64,000 bases of DNA from Antennarius striatus (taxonomy: Eukaryota; Chordata; Actinopteri; Lophiiformes; Antennariidae). The stretch covers positions 10,084,491 through 10,148,490 of the forward strand of contig NC_090792.1 in NCBI RefSeq assembly GCF_040054535.1, read 5' to 3'. Under the pieces are notes generated by a model, which saw only the letters and a list, made by a program, of their open reading frames with translations, searched no databases and was not told the origin of the DNA. This document shows, piece after piece, positions 40,201 to 58,559 of this stretch. The position numbers were made by a program, and so were the translations under genes. Numbering within the stretch: the stretch's first letter is position 1; each line of letters begins with the position of its first letter.

Positions 40201-42792
40201 TACCCTCGTCTCTGTCCTGGCACCTTTAGCTCCACCCTCAGTTTGGGCTGCTGGAGCAGCAGTAGGTTTGATGGCTGAAACTAAAAACAAATGATTTGCT
40301 TTAGTTTATTTGGAACTGATGAAGGCCACAGCCTGCAGGAAATCAAATGATTAATCATGTAAGCTAGAGGTCAAGAGCACAGATGTCAAGAAAAACGGTT
40401 CTCACATGACACAGGCCGTCTGTCTCGTTACAACTAACCTGGTTTAGTGTCCATAGCATGTGCTGGCACAGGTGGCACAGGGGGCATAGTGGTGGGAATG
40501 GGGCCCACAGCTGAAGCAGGGGGAGGGGGAGGGGGAGGAGGAGAAGCAGCAGCAGCAGAAGGCTGTGGCGGAGCTGCAGCAGCAGCAGGGGCCTCAGTCT
40601 TTGGAGATTCTGAAGATTTGGGAGCACCAGCTGAAGACAAGTATAGCGCTAGCTTTAGAAAATTTTCTTCATGATTGTTTAAACACTTTACAATAAATAA
40701 AACTTTTAAAACTCAATACAATACCTCCTTTTCGAAGCTTAAATAGTGGGGTGCCTCCCTCGACCTTCTCGCCATCAGGAACCAAAAGCTCCTCAATCAC
40801 ACCAGCGGCAGGAGAGGGAACCTGTACTGATGTCTAATGGACGGACATAAAAGATTTAGGATATTTCTTTAAAATCTTATCACAGGCTATGGTTTGGCTG
40901 GTGTCAAATGGAAAAAATGGAAAGTATATAGTGTTCCAAAATATTTTTTGAAATAAAATATTAGTTCAGAATAATTACAGAAAAATCAAAGAGGACATAT
41001 TTTAGTTTTAACTTGCCCCTCCCAACATAGAACATAATAAAAATTTTATTTTTAAAGCTAATGTTGAGTGATAATTGGGGGAAAACAATCCGATTGGCTG
41101 CACTTACGCAGAGCAAAATAATTACAATCGTAAACCAAGAATTTCAGTGATATTTTACCTTATCAGTCTCAATTTCGCAAACCACCTCGTCCTCAGCGAC
41201 AGTGTCCCCAACAGCTGTAAGGAGAAACGTGTTTTAGCATCTGAACTAAAATCTGACTTAAAATTTTTTAATAAAGTGCACACAGATCTACTAAACAGGT
41301 TACCTTTCTCCCACCTCACGTCTCCCTCTGTGACAGACTCTGCAAATGCAGGAGTCTTAACTGTGACCACTTCATCTCCTGAAGAAGACAAAAGATGAAG
41401 TAAATAATAACTAATTTTTTAACGGTACACATTGTGCTTAAAATTTGATTAGGCATATTAATTGAAGAAATGCAGGTTCTAACATACTGTAGGTTACAGA
41501 TGTCCTGAAATATTGGATTTGGAAGATGCTGGACCCGGGATTAGATTTACTAGAAAAATAAATAAATCAGACAAGTCATAAAGGTGTCCACACAAATTAT
41601 TTATCAACCATGAGAGCCAGAAAAGGTCATTTACATTTGACATATTTTCAAACTGGCACACAATTTATTATCAACTTACACATTGTTGTTAAAAGTGACA
41701 GGATGGCTGACTGACAGAGCTGTGAGAAAATGGAAGAGAGATGAGGTCATATGTTAGTGAAGAAATACAAGCCAGACGCCAAGGTTGGAATTCAAAATTT
41801 AATGCTTGCACACTCAGCACACATACCTGCTGTGGCTTGACGAGCTAACACATTATTTCCCTGTGAAAAAGTAGTTAGTTACTTTACATATATAATGAGC
41901 AGTCATTATCATCAATGACAATCTGACAGTGGTCATTATTGGTGGTCGGAAGTGACGTCAACATAAAAGAAATCTGTGCTGTCTGTCAAGTAGCTTCTTC
42001 ATGCTACAATGACCTTTGACATAACGAAACTGTCAGTTCGACAGATGGGTTGTGTAGATTTATATGTGGTTTGAACCTGAACATTTATGTAGTACTATTT
42101 AACATGAGCTATTGATTATAAAGCTGCATTAAATCTTAACCACCAGCAAATCTTAATTCCAAAGTTGGCAATTAGAACCTAAGGTAGGGACGCAACTGAC
42201 ATTGTGCGGTTAGCCAAAGTCTGCTGACGCTAAAGACAGCCATCCAATAGGAAAAAAACAAACTATAAAAATACTTACATTAAGAAAACCACATTGACAA
42301 TTTGACCTCAGCGTGACAGTTAAAGCGCCTCGGTACGGTCCCATACATTTAGCTCAACGTGGCTAACATTCTTGCTCGTTGTAAAAAGAATACTGCAGAA
42401 GTTCACTCTAACGGTACATGAACACAAACCGCATACATTATGCTCACGACAGTCACGATTATATGTCAAAGACGACACCAACCCAAAACAGTAGGGACGG
42501 GACTTACAGTAAATAAAGGCTGTAACGCTAGCAAACGCTTCTGAGGAAAGTGTCATACTGTCCTTGGCTTGGCAATGTTACGGCCTGCGTGTGGCCTACA
42601 GCTAACTGTGTAATGCTAATGGTCTGCTAGCTCTCATCAGAAAGAAGCTGTACCTTAAAACATAGCCAAAGACAGTGCCAAGTGCTGTCGCAACAACAAA
42701 CTATAACACTTCATTTGTTTGTTGCATACCTTGCGGATGGCAAAGAAGGAACGCCCAAAATTTCTGGTGAGACACCGGGAATGGGATAACAT
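37233..42792 (-). CDS. DLST: Dihydrolipoyllysine succinyltransferase, E2 of 2-oxoglutarate dehydrogenase
   Basis: Fifteen exons in transcript order: 42792-42730, 41860-41827, 41719-41680, 41549-41488, 41378-41304, 41214-41159, 40833-40725, 40630-40439, 40274-40204, 39950-39853, 38544-38414, 38073-38000, 37895-37812, 37722-37555 and 37367-37233. All junctions keep phase, giving 463 aa against 453 in human. The N terminus [16 protein letters not shown] is a mitochondrial targeting peptide. The lipoyl domain starts [17 protein letters not shown] and has the lipoylated lysine in [14 protein letters not shown]. An Ala/Pro-rich hinge (exon 8, with eight prolines in a row) leads to the catalytic domain: [69 protein letters not shown] and the active-site TYDHRLIDG. 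The enzyme passes the succinyl group to CoA in the mitochondrial matrix. As in mammals there is no separate E3-binding domain. Exon 9 ends inside a 61-bp tandem repeat. Confidence 0.97.
38545..39852. other. Long DLST intron with an unusual mid-segment
   Basis: Most of this intron is AT-rich. A stretch at 39085-39350 is clearly more GC-rich and has different composition, suggesting an old inserted repeat, but I do not recognise a family. A 71-codon open frame at 38797-39012 shows no domain. Confidence 0.35.
40042..40223. repeat. Three-copy 60/61-bp tandem repeat across the DLST exon 9/intron 9 border
   Basis: Units lie at 40042-40101, 40102-40162 and 40163-40223 and differ by only a few bases. 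The unit next to the exon contains the last 20 coding bases of exon 9 and its donor. The middle unit repeats an intact exon end plus donor (AGACGAGG|GTAAAG), while the far unit has the donor changed to GAGAGTATAG. Confidence 0.95.
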
Positions 42793-42970
42793 GGTGACAG
42801 TGTCACGGCAGCCTAGCGGCGGCAGGAAGGCGCCTGTCGAGCTTCAGCAGGAACAGCCACTAGCAAGAAGGGAGGAAGTAGAGTGGGACAAACCAAGTGG
42901 TCAAAGTAGAGGGGGGACCGGAGGAGACCTCGGGACGGTCCACTCTAAACCCCTCTAGTGTCATTTAACA

Positions 42971-43055
42971 GAATAGAATAGAATAGAATAGAATAGAATA
43001 GAATAGAATATAATAGAATAGAATAGAATAGAATAGAATAGAATAGAATAGAATA
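42971..43055. repeat. (GAATA)n pentanucleotide repeat
   Basis: About 17 copies of GAATA with one variant (near 43010), placed between the DLST promoter and the PROX2 leader. Confidence 0.97.
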
Positions 43056-44691
43056 TTTTTAGTGAATTAAAATACGCCAGAGAGCACACTGGATTGTTTC
43101 AGTCAAAGTTTTCCAGGGTGTGTACTCGCCTCTTCTCTTTGTGTTTATGCCGTCTGTTTATCATTGCTTCATTAACTGCCAATTAGTCTTAGGAGTCTAA
43201 TTATCATGATTTCCCACACATATACAATAACAACCCAGTCTTACACTCAACACCTCTTTATTTTACTTTTTTTTTTAATTATATGGTCGCTACGATTATA
43301 GATAATAAAATGTATAATTTACGTGTGATTTTCGTCAGCTAATGTCTTAATTTAAATGGTTTCAGCATGAAAGCCAAGTGAGCTCAGATTAAACATATAA
43401 CAAAATACAACATTATTAGATCTTTTTCATTTTTATTTGTTCATTTTTCCAGTTATAGATCAGAACAGCAAATGTAACGCACATGTTCAAACAAGCCTCA
43501 GTCAGTCGCTTAACTTAAATTCATTGACGTTGCGAAGGTTTGAATGTCACCCTCTAACCACTTGCAAATTATGTCTACCGCACTTTGCAAATACTTTCCT
43601 CTTCTTGGCTTTATGAGGGAGAGATGTGAGACCGCATCGCTGCTTTAGTCGTGGCCACGCCCTGGCTCCCTTTCACGCATCGACTTCCATGCACTGTTCC
43701 TGTCAAACTCGCAGTCTGCGCGGGCCAACAGCGACTCTCCACGTCTGGACGCAACAGGTAAGGTCCCGTCACAGCCGCTCTGTTCAAGCGCGGTTCGGGG
43801 AGGGTGACTCTGTGCCTGATGGCAACCCAACAAGCCTCTTGTCATTTCAGACTAGTGAGTTTTATTAGATTTACTTCCTTCGGTGTTTGAACTCTCACGC
43901 ATGCTTTTACTGAATAACCGCGAACTCTCATTTGATGCTTGGTGAGTTTTTAAATTCAATTTTATTAAGTTTATTGAGTAAATATTTCAAGCTTTCAACT
44001 CTGAACATTTTGCTTGGGTTAATGTACCACTTTTTTCAAAATTTGAATTTTCATATATATGTATATATATATGAAAAAAAATATACAGGTATACACACAT
44101 ACATATATACACACACACACCTCTGGCAGAGGTTGTCAGCTAATACACACATTTTATGAATTCACATTTAATCTAAAACTTTGTTCAACAGGACAATTGA
44201 ATCTTCTTGTTTTTTTTATATATTCCTGAAGCAATTTGATTTTTCTCATATAATGTTTATATTAAAAGTAAGAAATGCAACCACAAGTTAGAATCAATTT
44301 TCTTACCAAAATATAAATTAAAAACTATGCTTTCCATCCCATTCCTGCCATTCACACACACAGTTTTAATTAGTTTAACAATGCACTCACAGCACATCCT
44401 CTGAATATTTTTAAATAAATGCTCAAAGGACAGAGGCTTTATAGGGCGATTGAGCTTTTTATTTTTAGTAATGAGGATCTTCTCTTGATCATCCCTCAAG
44501 ATGAAAACCATGAAAAAGAAAGAGGCATTCATGGGTTTTTTTCTCTTGCAAATAAAATACACAGAGCTGGTTCTTGTGTGGCTTTCATAAGATGACATTT
44601 ATCTTTTATTGATGCATCTTAGTTGTTATTTTTTATCCTTTGTGTTATTACAAGCCCAATTATTAAAAGCCCAACAAAAGATTGCTGCCTC

Positions 44692-44756
<65 letters not shown>
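44692..44756. repeat. (TA)n repeat
   Basis: A near-perfect TA dinucleotide run of about 60 bp, in the proposed PROX2 leader intron. Confidence 0.97.
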
Positions 44757-44757
<1 letters not shown>

Positions 44758-45145
44758 CCGACGGCCTAGACATAATGATTTCCAATGTAGTTATTTTAAA
44801 ATACTGTAATGTGTTGTTTTGACTTTAATATACAAAATAACAAAAATAATCCAAATTTCTTTATGTGAATGCAATAATTTAGCATGACAAAGTACTAGTT
44901 TGAATGAAAATGTTCAGAATAAAAGACAGAAGTTAGAACTTAGATGTCTTTTATACTTTGAAATTAAAAATAATATGTAATTTACAAAATGATAACTATA
45001 TGATGTATAATTAATAAAAAGACTATGAACTGAATCTTGTTTTAATGTTTTTGTTTTCATTATTAATCGTTTTCCATTTCCTGTCATTTTAGATTTTTTC
45101 TGCAAAGCCTGCAGTCGAAGCCTCAACCGGCTTTATTCAGTGAGG

Positions 45146-51504
<6,359 letters not shown>

Positions 51505-52080
51505 TCTGCACTGTAGTTATCACGGAAATGTGACAGTAAATTATTTCTTTCCCCATTTTAGTGCATTTTAGTGAGGTGAGGATGTCAGATAATGAATCGC
51601 GCTGTATGTTCTATTTCATCAGTGAGCAGGTAAATATCCATGCTCTTGTGCTTTACTCTATTTATTAGTGTATACTTATATAATCGGCTCAATGCATTTC
51701 CACAGTTTGTAGGTGTGTAAAAATGTTTACAAGCGTAATCATGATTTTGGATAATATTAAACATTAGTGTAGCCTGATTAATTTCAACTGCAAGATTTTT
51801 TCCCCTTTGGCATACCATCAGTATTACTTTAATTCCTTTTCGTTTAATAGCTGTGCATGTCGTGAAAGTGTTCATGTGTCGCTGTTATTTGTTGCATAGT
51901 GTTCTATAACAATGTTGTAAAGTATTAGTGTGACAGAATATGCATGAGAAAATGCAAGCGACTGGTTTTTGTTATCATGTATAAAGGTCTTGTAAAGTGC
52001 AATCATTTTCAGACATTTCAGTCACATACATTGTACTGGATGATTATTGACATTAAAGATGCAGTAAATTATGATATAAA
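51505..52080 (+). other. PROX2: PROX2 3' UTR
   Basis: AT-rich sequence ending near ATTAAA at 52052-52057, the first plausible poly(A) signal set in a good context. Inferred from that signal. Confidence 0.45.
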
Positions 52081-52486
52081 ACTTGTGTATTAAAGGTTTC
52101 TTTGGTTTAATTAGTCAATGATCTCTATTCATATACTTTAACAAGTAAAGAAAAAGTTTATTCAGGTAACTTCTCCCATATGGAAACATCGTCCCTGTCG
52201 GGTCCATAAGGTACCTCTAATCCAGCAGCCGACTGTTAATTGTTCCCTCAGCTATGCTGTTTACATTGTTCAATGAAGTCAATGCAAGTGAACTTTCTAA
52301 GGCCTACATTCACTGAATGGCCGCTGCGGATGCAGACAACTGCCATATCTTAAAAAAAAAAAGCTACAATGCATTCCCTCCTAATGACTAACGCCTGAGG
52401 TGACCTCATGTCAGTTGTGCCACCAAAGCAAAATTCCACAAAGCCATGGATGCTTTCTTCCAGGCACACGGTCAGTAAATGCTGAT

Positions 52487-52500
52487 CACACACACACACA

Positions 52501-52596
<96 letters not shown>

Positions 52597-52613
52597 CATG
52601 CGCACACACACAG
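52487..52613. repeat. (CA)n and (GCAC)n compound microsatellite
   Basis: CA repeats flank a run of about ten GCAC tetramers at 52501-52541. Confidence 0.97.
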
Positions 52614-53009
52614 AATTTTGGTGATGATCCCAATGTCACATGAACAATAGATGAAAAACTTTTGATGCCTCCACTTCATCACAAGTCCAAAAACATAACA
52701 GTGGAATGCAATCAAAATATAACATTAGAAAGCCTTTTCAAGTTGTACATTTTATATAGTGCCATAGTATACTAATACTACTTTTAGATGTTTATACACA
52801 TTGCCTTTAATCAATAAAGACAGGCATTCACCATATAGAGCAGCTTGATCCCCACTGTCTTGTCACTTTACATTGTCAACACCTGAAATGAAAACATTTA
52901 ATTGAAAAACTTGTTCGACATCCAAGCACCAATTACATCAGAAATGATAACATTAAGGAAATTAAAACATTAGGTGAATTGGTTGATGACGAAGACTAGA
53001 GACAATAAA

Positions 53010-53360
53010 CCTCAGTAATCTTTTAATAGACATTTCCTTTCAATTAGATCTGTCTTATTCTTCAGTAAATTGATTTACATTCTCAACTCAATTAAAATGC
53101 CTCTGGTTGAATCAAAGTGCTAGGCTCAAATTAATTTGTTGTGTAACATTTTCTGAACAAGACTTAGTCACCGCTGATATAATGAAAGAAAACAAAGAAA
53201 ATACCTTCAGTCGCTGACCTGCCTCCGGCTAACAAGGCTCCAACTTAAACGGAACGAGATGAAATTACATTCCGCTTTTGAGATAAAGCAAAGCAGGCCT
53301 TGTAATGAAGATGGAATGAAAAGCAAAAGGCAGCAGGACGTGATCAAATTAAAAAAAAAC
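53010..53360. promoter_or_regulatory. Candidate conserved non-coding element 1
   Basis: Non-repetitive and with many homeodomain-like words (CAATTAGAT, AAATTGATTT, CAATTAAAAT, AAATTAATTTG), followed by a block with GATAAAGCAAAGC. No open frame. Inferred from composition only. Confidence 0.3.
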
Positions 53361-53947
53361 TGTTTAAAAAGATGATTTGTGTTATGTGTTTAAGACAAAT
53401 TGCAGATTTTGATTAAGCTGCTTTATCCTCAGCTTCACACTGAAAGAGACAAAATAATGAGAATTTAAACAGGACTGTTGCGGCGCTCAAAGAAGGGGAT
53501 GAACAGAAAAGGGTAACAGCATCATCTAGTGAATCTCTGCTGTAACACATGCACCTCAGTCAGGACAATGGAGCACTGTGGTATTTGGTGAGCACACATT
53601 GTTTTTAACTGCTTAGGAAATTAACAGAAGTCTTAAAAAAATTATCTCAACACTCATAAATTAGCCTTTAATTCAATCACATGTTGCATAAAAACACAGA
53701 TCCTGTTGTGCACAGGTCTCTCCACAAAGAGGTGCACTTGTCACTGTGTGGAGATCTGCAGTTCAGGGATTCTTCTGTGCATCTCAGAAGGACTTCAGGG
53801 AAACGGACACTGTGAAATCTTTGATAATGGCATTTCATTTTATACGTTTGTGAGTTAGAAACCCACGGCTTACTGTATGTCTGCGCTGCTGTATTAATGA
53901 GAAAATGAGTCAGTTTCTCTTAAGCAGGGTCCCAGAGAGACAAAGGC

Positions 53948-54008
53948 AGGATCAAACATCCCCTGAGCTGGAGACAAAAGGGTCTCCAGCTCAGGGATGT
54001 TTGATCCT
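53948..54008. repeat. Near-perfect inverted repeat (hairpin)
   Basis: The left arm 53948-53975 and right arm 53982-54008 are reverse complements apart from one extra C in the left arm, with a six-base loop. Each arm holds GAGCTGGAGAC or its complement next to the loop and AGGATCAAACATCC at the outer end. Confidence 0.95.
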
Positions 54009-54179
54009 ATGGGGCTGGGGGGCATTGGGACGGTCCCTCTTGTTTAATCTCCTTCCCATAGTTCCAGGCTTCTCAGCAGGATCACACTGGGAGGGCGCAG
54101 GGAGCAAAAAATAGTGCAACTTGAGAATGGAGACCACTGACTTTAGGCTGCCCTTCAGACAACCACTTCTTGGTGTAGT

Positions 54180-54380
54180 TTGGTGTGATCACCAGTAAAT
54201 CTTTATTAATTTTAATTGGAGCCCCCATTTAAAAGAGCAATTAAAGCGGATTAATCGAGCCCATCCCGTATAATGTCTTCTGTTAATTAGTTTGTCAGCA
54301 CTGTTTTAATATCGCTTAATGACTTCATATTTCAGGGATGACATTAAAGGGATGCTGAAGGAAAAGAAATGGCCTTATCA
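54180..54380. promoter_or_regulatory. Candidate conserved non-coding element 2
   Basis: Contains TTTATTAATTTTAATTGG, CAATTAAAGCGGATTAATCG and TTAATTAGTTTGTC within 130 bp, a dense set of homeodomain-type sites in non-repetitive DNA. GGATTAATC resembles an OTX/bicoid-class site. Confidence 0.35.
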
Positions 54381-54783
54381 CAATGCACTGCTTTAATAGG
54401 AGATGTCCCCCAGCAGTGGGCAAGGTCAGCCCTGGGGCCGCTGGGGAGGGAGAGGCTTCAGGACGACACAGAGGCAGACCCCTCCAGGGAAAAGCTGCTT
54501 CACCGCCACACAGTCAGTGTGGTAAACAGGCATGTGCAGTCCCTTATTCACTCAGGCTGCAAGCATGTCTGGGAAAGAGATGAACGAAAAAGGGAGTTTG
54601 TCAAAGTCTGACAAACTGTTGAGAATACCTCGGAAATTGTCAGACGAATGTTGAGGAATGAGGTTGGAAGTTCAGCATTTTTCTCAGTTATATTACTTGA
54701 AATGATCTTTTGGCTCCTTTATATATTTTTGTCTTTAATTCAGTAATGTGACATAAAAGCTTTTTTTGACAGACCGAACAGGC

Positions 54784-55110
54784 CGTCTTGTTATAAAACC
54801 ATCCATCCTTCCATCCAATTTCTATAAATTCTTATCCTTATGCAGAGGGCTGGAGTCCATCCATTGGCTGAGGGGTGGAGTACACACTGGACAGGTCACC
54901 AGTTCATCACAAACAACCACCCACAGTCTACCTTTATATTCACACCTCAGGGCAGTTTAGATACGCCAATTAACCTCCATCACATGTGTTGGGGCTGTCG
55001 GGGGTAACTCATGCAGAGAACACATGAACCCACACAGAGGTGTGGTTTTGATCCCAGTGGGTCTTGCTGTGAGGACACACGGGTCCGCCGTACCTCCTTA
55101 CCGTGGATAC
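54784..55110 (+). repeat. Teleost dispersed repeat (SINE- or LINE-tail-like)
   Basis: Reads CCATCCTTCCATCCAATTTC, GGGCTGGAGTCCATCC, GAGTACACACTGGACAGGTC, ATTCACACCTCAGGGCAG and CCAATTAACCTCCATCAC in the order seen in a very common fish repeat that ends with 'agaacacatgaacccacacag'-like words. Well decayed, hence old. Family name not certain. Confidence 0.65.
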
Positions 55111-55739
55111 ACAGAGGAGATGATGCTTTCATCTTGTGTCGGTTTGTTGGGCAGGTTGTCAGCAGGATAATACAAAACCTTCAGAATGGATTTCCATGAA
55201 ACTTGATGAACGGGTGGGTCTTGGGCAAGAATTGACAGCATAAACAGATGCAAGCCCAAGTACTATAAAAGGGTAGATTATTTCATTTTCTGTAACACAG
55301 TGAAATCTACATTTTATTTTAATTTTATTTCTGTTGTTCTTACTGTTTTTCCAGAATTTCTCAGGTAACAAAAAATATGTAGGGGGCTGTACTATTAATG
55401 TAACCGTGCATCTATCCAAATATAAATCTGCCTCCCCCAGATCTTAATATGTTTAAGAGGTTGTAGACTAACCTGAAAATTATGGCAACATGACCACATT
55501 ATACTTGTTAGACTGTAATATAATTATTATATTTCTCATTCATGTTTTTGTTTTCTAATTTTCTGAATGGAAATCCCACCACATACAACAGGTGGACATT
55601 AACATGGAGTTCAGACACTGGACCTCTGCCTTTTTGCTCATGTTAAAGTCACAGATTCAAAGGTGGGCAGCCAGCAAGAAGTTGATCAAAACCAACAGCA
55701 CATCTCCTTTATTGCCACCCTGACTGGCGTGCATCCCTG

Positions 55740-55985
55740 CTAATTTGAGTGTGCCTTCACACCTCCACTCTTCTCAGCAGATTCATAAATCTCATTCCCA
55801 TTATCCCGCTAATTAGCCGGGATTACAGGAGCATGTAATGCCCCCGCTTCCCAATAGATTGATTGGAGGACGGTCTCTTTGTTTTGAAATCACTTCCTGA
55901 TTGATGTACAGAGCCCTAGTTTGCAATTGTAATGGCCCAGATGTTAACAATCAAATGCGTTTCCGCTCCAGGAAGTAACAGTCTG
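55740..55985. promoter_or_regulatory. Candidate conserved non-coding element 3
   Basis: Non-repetitive block with CCGCTAATTAGCCGGGATTA, AGATTGATTGGAGG, CCTGATTGATGTACAG and GTTAACAATCAAATGC. TGATTGAT fits a PBX-HOX composite site. No coding frame. Confidence 0.35.
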
Positions 55986-58559
55986 TCATGGAAGAGAAGC
56001 CAGCCGAGCGTGTAACGACACATCACAGGAGTGAGGGGAAGGAGGGATGGAGGGAAGGAGGGACGGAGGGATGGAGAGGGGCTCGGTATGAACCCTGGCT
56101 TGGATTACTATAAGAGGGCATGATGTCCATATCTATACCTTCACCTGAAGTACATGTGCTTTCTCTTGTTCTGGAAAATTATTTATATTGTATACATTCG
56201 TTTTTTTATTATGTCATTTACTTATAATGAAAAAACGATTCATTTAAAGCTCCACATAGACTTCATTGAGGTTAGAAGACCCTTTTCTTTTCTAAAATTC
56301 TGTCATCATATTAGTGTTAAAGGTGTTATCTGTGCCATCTCTCTCACTGCGCCTCCTCTGTCACATCCACCCGCCTGGTATTCAGTAGAGGGCACTATTG
56401 TCTAACCAAACGGCTCCTGTGCCTGCCTCTTCATTCCTTTTTTCTTACCCCTCACCAATAAATCACTTTCTCGGATAGTTAATGGATATAGAAGCAGATC
56501 ATGAGTGAGCTATCTGTGGGGCGATAATTTAAGTGAAGATCCCCACACTGATTGCAGTGAAAGGTTATTTATTTCAACAATAATGCAGGACACAAAGGGG
56601 GAATCTGGGCAAGATTACCAGGTAGGGTACGCTAGAGTGCTCATCTCCAATGGAGCAGCGTGTAAATTGGGTTCACTTTCCCCAATGAAAATACAGACTG
56701 CAGTTTATTTCAACTTTATGCACATGGAAGGCTGTGCTTCCTTCCCAAGGGTGGCTGGGGACTTAGAGATGGCTGTGCATATGAGGGAGAGGAGGGTGGG
56801 TGTAGACCTTGAAAAATGCCCCTTTTGTCCCTGAGTCGTTGGAAGGCTAAACTATTGAGGTATGGTCCCCCATCCGCTAGTTCCCACTCCTCTAATTAAA
56901 AAACATGATGACAATAAGGAAATGGTCTGCACAATGTTGGCCTGGATAATGGATGGATCAGGCACAGGCTCCCTAAATGGAACTGAGGTAAACTCTTTGT
57001 GTGTGTCTGTCTTTGTGTGCTTAGGTGGATAAGAGTGTATTACTGGGCATGGATGATATTGATTGATTGAGTTGATGCAGAACTGCAGGGCACAGACGCC
57101 AGTTTAGTTCAGACTCTTCAGTTTTCCCCTCATGCAGAAAAATGCGTGATCCAAACCCAAATGACACGACTAAAATGAGAGAGAGAGAGAGAGCAGGAAA
57201 TAGCTCCATAGTCTGCCCCGTTTGATCGCCACAACCTGAAAGTAAAGAGCACCACTCAGTCCAGTCCAGCATCACTCCCAGTAGCCTCTGATCACTGGGC
57301 TCCACAAACAAAGCCACTGCTAAAACCATGCCAGTGTTGAGTATAGGCACCTAAAAGCCACTGCGTACCAAGCTCAGCACAATCCATAGTACAATGTACA
57401 CTTTTACATGTCTGTCATGCTGCAGGCTTTCAACTATGCTGTCAGCCAAGATATGCATCAGACATGGATCCAATGCTGTGTGAGATATAACCATTGGGTA
57501 AAGGATGGGAGCCCTTGAGCTGCATGATAAGCACTGTCACCGAGACATAACGTATGTATCTATGCTTTTCTTTGCTTAGCGCTTCAGCAGGCTTTGGTTG
57601 ACTTTTCCTGGGATAGCAGGTGAATCCCCCCGGCTCGGCGCCATTGCTCAGGAGTGAGAGGATCTAGCAGCGGTGTGAACATAGTCTACAGAGTGAAGGG
57701 GCAAGAATAGCAAAAGGCAGGTGGAGTGGGGGAGCGTCTTTAGGAAGGTACGGTTTGGGCTCTCCAGGGGCGGATCTCTGTCACCAGATGGGGCTCCCGA
57801 ACATCAGACCCCTTCCTCAGGGTGATAGAAGCCAAGCAGCCCTCTCACTTCCATCCAGATGGGTGGATCACAGGTCAAATCGTCCCAGACGACTGACTGG
57901 GGACATTTGGGTGGCTGGTCCCAGGGGACAACGGGAGACAAGGAGGAACCTGCCTGAGACTGGCAGCTGCAGCACTCCTTCCTGGCCTAACACACCCGAG
58001 GGTCTGCCTGCTGCTCAGCTTGCGCCCCAGTGGCATGTGACAAATGGTGACATGCTTCTGTTCCTCTGCTTTGTTAGATCGTTGGCCCTGACTGAAAGAG
58101 GCACAGTAGGCATTGCCTATATATCTGCAGAAAGGGGGCAGACTCCTCTGCAGTTTCACTGAACGCTCAGACAAATGAAAATAAAGTGATATCATTCCAG
58201 CGCATAAACGTATGCAATTTTCTGCAATAATGGTGGGTAGAGGAGATGATCATATGCACTGCCATCTTTTTATTTACATATGGATGAGTCCATTTTTGTT
58301 TTTATGCACACTGCTCTCTTCATTAAAATGTGCAGTCCAAGTCATTCAAAGAAGGATCATATTTCATGGAGAAATAAGAAAACTTCTAAAGGATTTTGAA
58401 GGAATAAAACAAGAAAGAAGACAACTGAGGAAGACCTTTCACTGAAGTTCTAGCAGCCTTTATTAAAAGTATGGCATGATTGATAACCCGTCAGTCATTG
58501 GAATATTTGCAGCCAATCCCTTCTCTCGTAGCTAGCGCTGCTGCCCGCCCTCATCCTTT

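Larger units (their letters stand above)
42793..45145. promoter_or_regulatory. Head-to-head space between DLST (-) and PROX2 (+), with PROX2 leader exon
   Basis: The first 160 bp are GC-rich and form the likely DLST promoter and 5' UTR. On the + strand a GC-rich block at about 43620-43760 ends in a strong donor (CAACAG|GTAAGG at 43757/43758). The next good acceptor, TGTCATTTTAG, ends at 45092, just before the PROX2 start codon, so a non-coding PROX2 first exon is likely. The remaining DNA is AT-rich. Confidence 0.5.

Noticed and set aside
43020-43060. CRISPR-like regular repeats (GAATA array)
   Set aside because: Period of five bases without spacers in vertebrate DNA; an ordinary microsatellite.
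53948-54008. Calling the palindrome a microRNA gene
   Set aside because: No bulges typical of pre-miRNA, very small loop, no recognised seed; left as a hairpin only.
57755-58195. Overlapping 135- and 106-codon open frames on opposite strands
   Set aside because: No recognisable domain, no splice context and GC-rich by chance; both frames cannot be supported.
58212-58445. 77-codon open frame ending in a basic helix (EIRKLLKDFEGIKQERRQL)
   Set aside because: It looks helix-like, but there are no flanking exons or family match; kept as unsupported.
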